Assembly: GCA_965221205.1 (NCBI GenBank)
Contig: OZ244870.1
Location: 2,728,001 to 2,792,000, forward strand
Length of the DNA: 64,000 bases
Reading direction: 5' to 3'
Source of the DNA: CBDFMG01 sp965221205 [NCBI: bacterium]
GTDB taxonomy: Bacteria > SM23-31
Shown: piece after piece, positions 50,668 to 58,944 of the stretch
How the letters are laid out: each line of letters starts with the position of its first letter
Numbering within the stretch: position 1 is the stretch's first letter
Position numbers and translations under genes: made by a program
Notes under the pieces: generated by a model
What the model saw: the letters and a program-made list of their open reading frames with translations, nothing else
Database searches by the model: none
What the model was told of the DNA's origin: nothing

Positions 50668-51552
50668 TTAAGGCCGTACCCATTTCAGTCTCGCCATTCT
50701 CATTCCATTATATTCCGGATTGAGTACAGCAGCGAAATATTGCCGGTCATGGTGCATAATTCTCATAGCCTGGTATGGCAACGTACAAACTTTGTATTTA
50801 TCATCATCAACACCAAAATTCAGAGGATCATTTGAACAGTAAATGGTAGTATGACATTCTTTATGTACTTTGACTCTGAATAAGTAAAAATTTTGTTCTT
50901 CTGGCAGGTATATCACAAATGGGCATTCAGCATCCTCAGGACCGCTTCCGGCACTGCCGCCGCTTGAAACAATAGTGGAATCTCCCCAGTTATGTAAATC
51001 ATCAGACGTTCTGCAATAGACTTTTCCCTCACCTTCCGGTACACCGGTATAGTATAAATAAAATTTATTTCTAAAAGCCATAATCATCGGGTCTCTTGAA
51101 CTTGATCGATGACCCTCCGTAAAAAGGCCGCTTAGGTTATCCGTGTTTAGAAGGCGTGCGAACGATTTCCCATCACTGCTCCATGCCATACAAATATTTA
51201 CCCAGTCACCATAAAACATATAATACTTATTTTCATGTTTGAAGACAAACGGCGCCTGGAGACCTCCGGCTGTTTCTCCGAAGTTAGGGTCCGCTTCCAA
51301 GGTAATTCCCATAGGTGTCCAGTTTTCATTTGTCAACGAATCGGATTGCCAGCGGTAGAGTAGCCTGGTATTTCCGCCACAGCCAGTATTGCGAACACAA
51401 GAACATAACTGCCAGGTTTGATCGGCTGCCTGCCATATACCGAAATCTACCGGCTCCTGATTTTCTGTAGTATAACGACCAAGATCCGGAATACCGGCTA
51501 TTGTCCACCATTCACCATCAATTTGAGGGATCAGTTTCTTATCATAATTCAT
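50668..51552 (-). CDS. Five-bladed beta-propeller glycosidase-like protein (GH43/GH32 type)
   Basis: 294 residues without a signal peptide. Propeller-type repeats are visible: LQAPFVFKHENKYYMFYGDW, RDPMIMAFRNKFYLYYTG, GPEDAECPFVIYLPEEQNFY and YFAAVLNPEYNGMRMARLKW. Aromatic, aspartate-rich turns such as SRDPMIM and PEDAECPFV resemble the active-site strands of GH43, GH32 and GH130 enzymes. Substrate unknown, probably a plant- or algal-type oligosaccharide. It lies between a DUF885 and an M24 gene on the same strand, 36 bp from the latter's stop, so co-transcription with the M24 gene is likely. Confidence 0.75.
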   Translation of the reverse strand: MNYDKKLIPQIDGEWWTIAGIPDLGRYTTENQEPVDFGIWQAADQTWQLCSCVRNTGCGGNTRLLYRWQSDSLTNENWTPMGITLEADPNFGETAGGLQAPFVFKHENKYYMFYGDWVNICMAWSSDGKSFARLLNTDNLSGLFTEGHRSSSRDPMIMAFRNKFYLYYTGVPEGEGKVYCRTSDDLHNWGDSTIVSSGGSAGSGPEDAECPFVIYLPEEQNFYLFRVKVHKECHTTIYCSNDPLNFGVDDDKYKVCTLPYQAMRIMHHDRQYFAAVLNPEYNGMRMARLKWVRP

Positions 51553-51588
51553 TTTAGTATTATACCCTTCAGTCTCATTGCTTGAAGT

Positions 51589-53055
51589 TTAATGGATCAG
51601 TACGATTTTTTCATTCGGGGGCTGAATAAATTCAACTCCCCGGCTCGACACAACCTGAGGATTCGATATATTAATAGAAATCGGATAACCTGGTCTTTCG
51701 GGGAGGTTCGTATGGACCGCATATTCAAATGCAAAAATATGATTCTCCTGTATTGTCAAATGCGCCATGTCCGGTCGAAATGCTGCCATTGATGGTCCAG
51801 GATAATTCAAACCACTGCCATTATTACCCATAGAGTGAAAATCAATATAAATTCCGGACTTATCTGTATTTGCGAGTGCCTCTTGAATAATTGAATAGTC
51901 TCTCGTTTTTGTGCCGTCAGGTATTGGTCCCCGTGAATCTGTTAGTTCTGTATATACATAGCCTTCTTCCTCCACAGCTTTGACCATTGCGCTTAATGAT
52001 TCCCGTGCTGTCATTCCGACTCTTACATGCGGTCGCATAATTCCTATAGCTTTTATAGCCTGATCATAGGCATGCTGTATACTCTCGGGAACACGCGTTT
52101 CCCCTTCTCTCATAATATATGCATGAGTTTTAGTATCTGTCCCAAAACCCAAATAGTTGACCCCACCATGCAAAGCAAAAAAATCACCATGCTGAAACAC
52201 ATAGTCACCATGACGGATCCAATGTCGCGCATCTGGCGGTTCAATTCGTTCTGATTTTGCAGAATAGTAAAGCCGGATACCTCCCGGCGACCAGGTACTA
52301 TAGTCTCTTAAACCTCGTTTGAATGCCTCCTCCCTTGCCCACCATGTTATATCCCGTATCGTTGTTACACCCGGTTTGATACGGGATAAAGCCTGCGCGG
52401 CAATCTGACGGCTCAATTCCAATGTGTTTGTCTGAACTGTAATTTCTCTAAGAGTTCTTCGCAACAGGAAATCTGTTATGACATTTTCTGCGGAGATGAA
52501 TCTCTCAGAATACTTAGTCCCTAAAATTGTTTGCAGTTTCACATATGCAGTATGTGAAATCCCATCAGCCGTAGTGAGCCAATCGGAGTAATTTACTGCA
52601 ATTGTTTTTGGATCGCGTTCGGCAACAAACTCTGTTAATTCGTCATAGACTTCTGGTATTGTAAAACCCTGCCGAGGGTCCATATTGTTATAGTTAATAC
52701 CACTGATAGCTTGCCCAATATTCGTGGAACCATGTACATCAATATTTTCAACAGCACCTGCTGAACCAAAAACAGCACGCTCAATTTTGTCCCCCAGGTC
52801 CGTAAATATCAAATAACCGGATGTCGAGCCAAATTGAGGAGCCAATGGATCAGGGTCCCCGGGACGAGTGACATGAATCCACATATCCACATTATTGTCA
52901 CGCATTGCTCCTGGTAATATAAGATCAAGTTTTTCATTTCTTATAAGACGTAGAACCTCTCCGCCTGTTTTTGACGTATGCACACCAGGCTGTGCATTGA
53001 CACAAGGCACAGCAAACATTAAAGAAATCAAAAAAAACGTTATGCGATTAATCAT
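51589..53055 (-). CDS. M24-fold secreted protein, Asp-to-His change in first metal ligand
   Basis: 488 residues after AGAGGGT; signal peptide MINRITFFLISLMFAVPCVN. Family N-terminus NEKLDLILPGAMRDNNVDMW, C-terminus GVEFIQPPNEKIVLIH. Where active M24 enzymes have GDxxxxDFG, this protein reads HGDFFALHGGVNYLGFGTDT: the first ligand position is histidine, the second aspartate is kept. The segment VFQHGDFFAL and the histidine-rich IDFHSMGNN region suggest either a changed metal site or loss of catalysis. Highly similar to 53469 and 38392, so a recent tandem expansion. Confidence 0.87.
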   Translation of the reverse strand: MINRITFFLISLMFAVPCVNAQPGVHTSKTGGEVLRLIRNEKLDLILPGAMRDNNVDMWIHVTRPGDPDPLAPQFGSTSGYLIFTDLGDKIERAVFGSAGAVENIDVHGSTNIGQAISGINYNNMDPRQGFTIPEVYDELTEFVAERDPKTIAVNYSDWLTTADGISHTAYVKLQTILGTKYSERFISAENVITDFLLRRTLREITVQTNTLELSRQIAAQALSRIKPGVTTIRDITWWAREEAFKRGLRDYSTWSPGGIRLYYSAKSERIEPPDARHWIRHGDYVFQHGDFFALHGGVNYLGFGTDTKTHAYIMREGETRVPESIQHAYDQAIKAIGIMRPHVRVGMTARESLSAMVKAVEEEGYVYTELTDSRGPIPDGTKTRDYSIIQEALANTDKSGIYIDFHSMGNNGSGLNYPGPSMAAFRPDMAHLTIQENHIFAFEYAVHTNLPERPGYPISINISNPQVVSSRGVEFIQPPNEKIVLIH

Positions 53056-53312
53056 TTCAAGACCCTCTCTATATTAATAAGTAACTATGTATTAATTATT
53101 CGTGGGTAGACAGATTATGTGAAATCAAAATTGTCGCATTTATTTGGTCATAAAACGTATGTGACTTGGGAATGCATCGTAGGAACATAGAGGAAACAAT
53201 TAATAGTAAGATTTGATATTCGCAATTTCAAGCATTTTCTGTTATACCAGTCGAATGATGAGAGAAATTGTAATATTTATGTCAATTATCATAGTTGAAT
53301 GATTGCAAATTT

Positions 53313-53350
53313 AATAAAAGGGCTGATTTATACGAACCAGCCCTTTTATT
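53313..53350 (-). terminator. Rho-independent terminator, bidirectional
   Basis: AATAAAAGGGCTG (53313-53325) and CAGCCCTTTTATT (53338-53350) form a perfect 13-bp stem around a 12-base loop, with T-rich flanks on both strands. It lies 119 bp beyond the stop of the M24 gene that ends at 53469 and upstream of the next M24 gene, so it separates the two transcripts. Confidence 0.85.
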
Positions 53351-53468
53351 ACTAAATGAAGTTTTTTGCTTCATATCCAGATTTATTGAATGAAGCCGGA
53401 AGAGCATTTCCGGCACACAAGACGTAATAAACGGTAGCAACAACTCTTCCACTCTCACAGCATGAAAT

Positions 53469-54917
53469 TTAACGGATCAGCACAATTTCTTCATTTAGTG
53501 GCTGAATAAATTCAACGCCCAAATTGGTTATAATTTGAGGATTTGAAATATTAATCGCAAGTGGATAACCGGGCCGTTCATCGATATTCATATGGATCAT
53601 ATATTCAAAAGCAAATAGATTGTTCTCTTGAATTTCCAAATGCCACGAGTCTGTGCGAAATGTACCTATTGATGGTCCAAGTGACCCCAGGATACCAAAA
53701 TTGTGATTATCAATGGAGAATCCTGCATAATCTGTTCCTTTACCGGCGAGTTCCCTTTGTATCATTCTATAGTCTTCATCACCATCTTGTGTACCGTCTA
53801 ACAGATATTCATGAGAATCGATAAAAGGTGTATAATGATAACCTGCATCTTCCATGAGTTTCACCATTGCATCCAGCGATTCTTTAGCGGTCATCCCTAC
53901 TTTCATACCTTGCTTCATAAGCCATTGACCTGCTATTGCTTTATCAAAGACCCGCTGTATAAAATCGGGAGCTTTTGTTTCTCCTTCTCTCAAGATATAC
54001 ACATGAATTTTTGTATCAACTCCAAAACCCATATAGCTGCCTCTGGGGCTACTACCTCCGCCACCAACAAAAAAATCACCCGGCCGAAGAACATAATCGC
54101 GGTCACCACTTATCCACCTGACAGATGGCGGAAAATCCTTTTCTGTTTCTTGAGGCTTGGTGCCTGCAGAATAGTAAAGCCGGCCGCCAATATCCCCTAT
54201 AGTTGTCATACCCGGTATAATTTTGGCTATGTTTTGCAACACACGCTGGCGAGCCAGTGCCAAAACTTCGGTCTGTGCTGCTACTTCCCTGCTTGTCCTT
54301 CGTACTACGAAATCAGTAATGAGATTTTCTGCCGATTCAATTCTCTGAGAATATTTAGGACCTAAAATCTTTTCCAGTTTTAAATATGATGAATATGAAA
54401 TCCCATCTGCCTCTTTGAGCCAATCGGAAAAATTCACTGCAATAGTCTGTGGATCATGTTTAGCAACATACTCCGTTATTTCCTCATAGATCTCTGGAAT
54501 TGAAAAACCCTGCTTGGGATCTGTATTGTTATAATTATAATTGCCAAAAGCCCGTCTTAAATGCCAGGAGCCTTCGACATCAATTTTTTCAACAGTTCCC
54601 GGTGAACCTCCAAAAATAGCCCGTTCGATTTTGCCGCCCAGATCAGTAAAAATCAAATAACCGGAGAATGATCCAAAATAAGGAGCCAATGGATCGCCTC
54701 CGCGACTAACATGAATCCACATATCTACATTATTGCGGCGCATAGCTATAGGCAAAACAAGATCCAATTTGTCGTTTCTCATGAGACGAAGCGCTTCCCT
54801 ATCGGTCTCTACCGTTCGTTGTGGTAGCGGGTTAAAGGTATCTCCCCCACGCTGTGCTTTTACATTAGATGCTGCGCACATCATAGCAATGAAAAAAATC
54901 ATACTTCTAATTTTCAT
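53469..54917 (-). CDS. M24-fold secreted protein, first metal aspartate lost
   Basis: 482 residues from ATG 54917, chosen over an ATG seven codons earlier because GAGGAGGGA lies just before it and MKIRSMIFFIAMMCAASNVK is a signal peptide. Family blocks NDKLDLVLPIAMRRNNVDMW and GVEFIQPLNEEIVLIR are present. The metal-site segment reads RPGDFFVGGGGSSPRGSYMG, with a glycine-serine loop in place of the first aspartate; the second aspartate remains in GVDTKIHVYIL. Closest to 38392. A strong terminator follows it at 53313-53350. Confidence 0.87.
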   Translation of the reverse strand: MKIRSMIFFIAMMCAASNVKAQRGGDTFNPLPQRTVETDREALRLMRNDKLDLVLPIAMRRNNVDMWIHVSRGGDPLAPYFGSFSGYLIFTDLGGKIERAIFGGSPGTVEKIDVEGSWHLRRAFGNYNYNNTDPKQGFSIPEIYEEITEYVAKHDPQTIAVNFSDWLKEADGISYSSYLKLEKILGPKYSQRIESAENLITDFVVRRTSREVAAQTEVLALARQRVLQNIAKIIPGMTTIGDIGGRLYYSAGTKPQETEKDFPPSVRWISGDRDYVLRPGDFFVGGGGSSPRGSYMGFGVDTKIHVYILREGETKAPDFIQRVFDKAIAGQWLMKQGMKVGMTAKESLDAMVKLMEDAGYHYTPFIDSHEYLLDGTQDGDEDYRMIQRELAGKGTDYAGFSIDNHNFGILGSLGPSIGTFRTDSWHLEIQENNLFAFEYMIHMNIDERPGYPLAINISNPQIITNLGVEFIQPLNEEIVLIR

Positions 54918-54938
54918 AGCTCCCTCCTCTTGTGACAA

Positions 54939-55654
54939 TAAGATGTTCTGAATAACATTTCAACTTATTGTGAATGATACATTTTATTAGATAAGTTGTC
55001 AAGTCAAAAGTATAGATAGAGCAGCAAATTTTTTTGAATATACACTACATCTAAATATATATTTATTTTCATGTATTAATGAAGTTCCCTATTAATAAGA
55101 ACCCGCCTATTTCTTGATTATTACTTTAACTTATGCTATCTTTCCACCTAAGCTATCAATTAATGCAACTAACCAGATTCATCACGATATTCATCACAAT
55201 TTCTCTTCTATCGATTAGAATTATTAAAACTGTTACCAGAAATATTGTGCTCTTCATAGTTTTCGGTATTGGAAATTTGTTAGCGCGGACGGCCGATTCT
55301 TTTGAATCAAGTCCGTTCCACAGAACAATGAAAGCGTAAAAATGTTTCATAAGGATGCAGTGTCGGCAGGATATAAAATAGTGTAATCCTATAATGAGTA
55401 TGACAATTCGATATCTAAAGGCTGATTTATAAAAAAGATTTTATCGGATTTAAAGTGCTTTATATTTTTGCGGCGCCCGTAAAATCGTGTGCGGGTGAAG
55501 TCAATGTGCCATGGGTTACTGCAGTAGTGGATCTATTATATTCTTGTGCTTAAACATTTGAGATAAAATAGGTATTTTTATTTTTTGTCCCTTTGATTAT
55601 TTTTGACTGGCTTGAAGGAAGATTAATTTCGAAAGCTACGGATTTACTACCCGG
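54939..55654. other. AT-rich gap, nothing supportable
   Basis: Only short unselected frames occur, for example 55133-55339, which is composed of low-complexity hydrophobic residues. Around 55470-55520 a short GC-richer patch is seen. No promoter, RNA or repeat is recognised. Confidence 0.5.
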
Positions 55655-56022
55655 GACTGCTGCATGAACAGCAGATATTTGTCCCCGCTGACTATATAGA
55701 TTTGGCCGTGCTCAAAAAAAATCTCGATAAAACGGTCATTTCAAAAATCGGCGGGTTTCAGTTCTATGTAACCACGAATAATCTCGGATTAAGAAGCCTG
55801 AAAGAGATCACGCTCACAAAAACCGATGGATCATACAGAATATTATGCCTGAGGGATTCCTTTACTTTCGGACTCGGTGTAAATGATAATGAAACCTATC
55901 CTCATTATCTCGAGAAAATATTTTCGGACATTAAATTGGAAGCTATCTCCGTTATAAATGCCGGATTTGCAAACGGGTTGGAACCAGGTAAACTAAAGAA
56001 TTTCTGCACATTGAACAGTTGA
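55655..56022 (+). pseudogene. SGNH-hydrolase N-terminal fragment
   Basis: Reads IFVPADYIDLAVLKKNLDKT, TNNLGLRSLKEITLTKTDGS, ILCLRDSFTFGLGVNDNETY and ISVINAGFANG. This is the start of an SGNH/GDSL esterase; the nucleophile block is normally GDSxTFG, and here the glycine is arginine (RDSFTFG). The frame ends at 56022 where the tRNA fragment begins, so the C-terminal half with the catalytic Asp-His pair is lost. There is no start context. Confidence 0.7.
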
Positions 56023-56023
56023 G

Positions 56024-56070
56024 TGGGCCCTGCAGGACTCGAACCTGCGACCCACTGATTATGAGTCAGA
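56024..56070 (-). repeat. tRNA 3'-half fragment (CAT anticodon)
   Basis: On the minus strand it reads CTGACTCATAATCAG (anticodon arm with CAT), then GTCGCAGGTTCGAGTCCTGC (T-arm) and AGGGCCCA (3' acceptor strand). The sequence upstream shows no D-arm or 5' acceptor strand, so only the 3' half is present. A degenerate twin is at 46548-46589. Such 3' halves are typical of integrase attachment sites. Confidence 0.75.
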
Positions 56071-56320
56071 AAGTTATATGCGATTATTATATGACTTAAA
56101 TTTAAAGAAATCAATCAATTAAATGCATGGCTGCTGTATAATATTTCAATGAATTTCATGTCACAAATGCTACAAATGACACCAATTTATACCCTTATTG
56201 GCAAGAATTGGCAAAGTGCGTTAATTATCCGAGTCTTTAAAAAATTAATTAAAAATAAGTTTTAATATATAAAATTTAAAGAATAATTATTAAATTCGGA
56301 TTGAAAATTAATGTGAGATG

Positions 56321-57045
56321 TTAAAACGGTAATTCCATAGCATGATTATATTCTTTTTTATACACCAAATTATCATCAAGATAAAAAGTGACAATATATT
56401 CTTCCAGAGATTCTAATCGTGAGAGATTCATAACTAGATTTGCATTATTTGAATTTGTATAAAATTCATCGTTATTCCAAAAATATTTAATATTTGTTTT
56501 TTTCAATAATTTCTAGGTTTGCTTTAAAAGGACCAGCATTCAAACCAGAATTGAAGATAAATGAAATTGAATCTAATGTAGTAGTTGCTTTATTTATATA
56601 GTTCCACCTCGAAAAAAACAAAGAGCGATCATTGGACACAGAAATTAATCGTTTCCATTTTTTATAGCTACTCTTTGGAAGTAATGTGATAAGAGTTTCG
56701 TACTCGGCTTGTGATCGACAACACATTTTTCTCAGATAAGTTAAATCTAAACATTTAGGTATTAAAACCTCAGCCGATCGATTTCTATTAATCTCATATC
56801 TTTCAATTTCATCTATTCCAAATAGACTTTTGTCATGATATACCTTATTAAACGGTATCTGCATATAGAAATCCACTGATTTATCTCTCGTTGAATATAA
56901 TGAAGCTAAATTACCATCACTAAATTCGGTATCTTCTTTTTCTAATATCGGTATTGCTTCGAACAAGAAATAAACAGGAACTGGACAATGAGCATCTAAT
57001 TCAATATTATTTTCTACCCTTATTCCTTCATTAAAGTTAAATGGT
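56321..57045 (-). pseudogene. DarT-like (DUF4433) ADP-ribosyltransferase toxin, N-terminally truncated
   Basis: From 57045 the frame reads NIELDAHCPVPVYFLFEAIP, FYMQIPFNKVYHDKSLFGID, NRNRSAEVLIPKCLDLTYLR and KMCCRSQAEYETLITLLP. These match the C-terminal two-thirds of DUF4433/DarT proteins, including the AEVLIP block that carries the catalytic glutamate. The NAD-binding N-terminus is missing where the IS1595 relic begins. A frameshift in an A-run near 56500 separates the last 60 residues (KTNIKYFWNNDEFYTNSNNA). No DarG antitoxin is found. DarT modifies thymidine in single-stranded DNA; this copy is surely inactive. Confidence 0.7.
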
Positions 57046-57570
57046 ATAGTAGAAGCAGACGCAACCTATGTAGGTGGCAAGGGCAAGCATGGTCGTGGTT
57101 CTGTAAAGAAAACTCCGCTATTTTCACTGATAGAAAGAGATGGTCGTGTTCGGTCTACTGTTGTGAACAAAGTTACTGCAAAGAACCTGAAATTTATTAT
57201 CCGTGAGAATGTTAACAAAGACTCCATAATAATGACCGATGAATTCAGGTCTTATTGGGGATTGGGAAAATAGTTCAAAGAGCATCATATTATTGAACAT
57301 GGAAAGAAAGAATATTCGAGAAGCAACGTACATGTCAATAATGCTGAAGGGTTCTTCAGCATACTTAAACGAGGCATTAATGGTGTTTATCAGCATGTAA
57401 GCAAAGAGCACTTGGAAAACTACTCGCATAAGTTCGATTTTAGATATAACTCGCGTGAAATACCTAATTCCCACCGTACGGTAAATGCCATTAAGGGTTT
57501 TGAAGGTAAGAAGTTGATGTACAGGGACTCATCCGGCTGCAAGAAAACCCGAAAAAATGGTAACAAATAA
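57046..57570 (+). pseudogene. IS1595-family transposase, 3' part only
   Basis: Reads IVEADATYVGGKGKHGRGSV, RENVNKDSIIMTDEFRSYWG, an in-frame TAG after WGLGK, then SRSNVHVNNAEGFFSILKRG and INGVYQHVSKEHLENYSHKF to a TAA at 57570. This is the catalytic half of an ISXO2-like transposase. The first aspartate is in VEADATYVGG and the second in MTDEF. The N-terminal zinc ribbon and helix are missing. It differs from the copy at 23241. It abuts the DarT relic and probably caused that truncation. Confidence 0.85.
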
Positions 57571-58243
57571 TGTCTAATAAGATAACTTTAGAGTTAATTG
57601 GTGCAAAACATGATGATCAAAACGTCAGGTTTTCTAAATTAGTTAAGGAATTAGATTCAATAAACATTATCTTCAACAAAATAGACAAATATATTAGCGA
57701 TTCTCCAAAACGACCTGGTATTTTAAAATTGCAAATCTGCACCAATATAGTCCGCCTGTGATCGAACTTGAAGCTCTCCCGCTTAACCCCAAAGAAGATC
57801 ATACAGTTGAGGTTGTAGATTCTTTTTTTGATGGACTTAAAACAATAGTTTTTGAACAATTTAATGAAGGAACAAATCGAGAATTAATAGAATTGTTTGA
57901 CGGAAATCTTGGAAAATCATTAAAATCGAATATGCGAAAAATGATTATTCACAATGGTAAAGAAGATTGTGAAATTTACAAAGATATTGAAAACCATCTT
58001 GTAAAATATTGGGGTGGCGTAGAGAACAAAATCGATAGTATATCTGGTATTTTGGAAACTGTAAATTTACATTCTAAGACGAAAAAATTTCATATATTTC
58101 CTGTGGGAATAAACAAAAGAGTCAGATGCATATTTCCAAAGGAATTATTAAACCAATATAGGCATTCTTACTTCCCATTTAAAATTACTGTTACAGACAT
58201 TGAGATATATCCCGAAGAAGAAGAGCTTCCTACTTTTGTTTGA
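57570..58243 (+). pseudogene. Uncharacterised protein, frameshifted
   Basis: Two overlapping frames, 57570-57761 and 57758-58243, read as one protein of about 220 residues if a frame change near 57720 is allowed: TLELIGAKHDDQNVRFSKLV, then HQYSPPVIELEALPLNPKED, VVDSFFDGLKTIVFEQFNEG and FPVGINKRVRCIFPKELLNQ. Composition and regularity point to a real gene. I do not recognise the family. It follows the IS1595 relic, and further codons lie at 58397. Confidence 0.5.
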
Positions 58244-58396
58244 TTTGAAAGGTATTTGCTAGGGGCTACTGGTAATATAATTTCTGAGAGATTTGTCCGC
58301 AAAATTAGAAATGAATGGGAATAAACCTAAGTATCACTGAGATACAAGCATATTTTTGGCCTTATTATTAAGGATGTAACTCGTAAAAATGGAGAA

Positions 58397-58603
58397 ATGC
58401 AGGGTCTTTATGGCGCGATGTCTGAGATTCAAAGCAACAAAGCTTTTTTAATTACATCACATTTAATTCACGAAGAAATCGACCAAACAATCATAGATAG
58501 CGAAGCGAAGATAAAATTGGAGAATATGCTAAAGAGAAGAAACGCCGTCTCTTATTCTGCAAATATTCAGGTAAATAGATTAACAGGAGAAATACGAAGA
58601 TAG
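58397..58603 (+). CDS. Short continuation ORF, unknown
   Basis: 68 codons: MQGLYGAMSEIQSNKAFLIT, HEEIDQTIIDSEAKIKLENM and YSANIQVNRLTGEIRR. It probably belongs to, or follows, the broken gene before it; the gap 58244-58396 in between has stops. No domain recognised. No clear ribosome-binding site. Confidence 0.35.
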   Translation: MQGLYGAMSEIQSNKAFLITSHLIHEEIDQTIIDSEAKIKLENMLKRRNAVSYSANIQVNRLTGEIRR

Positions 58604-58944
58604 TATGGTAAAAAACGGAATCAAGAAGCTTCTCGAAACACCCTCGCCTAAAGGCAAAAAGAAAAAAAGAAATCATCATAGTTTTTAGTGTCTTGTTTAA
58701 CCAAGTATACAATCACGTTAATTTTTTTAACAAACCACCTGAGCAACAGAAAATCTTTACAATGTCTTTTGCAAAATTTCTAAAACGAATCTTCATAAAT
58801 CAGATGTGAGATACGTTTTTTAAAATTAAAGCACGGAGAGCAGAAAATCCTTGCAAAAGCAAAATGCTTGCTTTACTATTTAATGCTATAGTATCCAAAT
58901 CGTCACACAACTCATTTGTGCTCAAACATTAGAGGAGAATAGAA
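58604..58944. other. Gap upstream of the M28 peptidase
   Basis: A 27-codon lysine-rich frame at 58604 (MVKNGIKKLLETPSPKGKKK) is the only open frame and is not convincing. The rest is AT-rich and ends with the leader AGAGGAG of the M28 gene. Confidence 0.4.

Noticed and set aside
55133-55339. 68-codon hydrophobic frame
   Set aside because: Low-complexity isoleucine/threonine-rich translation in an AT-rich gap, without a ribosome-binding site.
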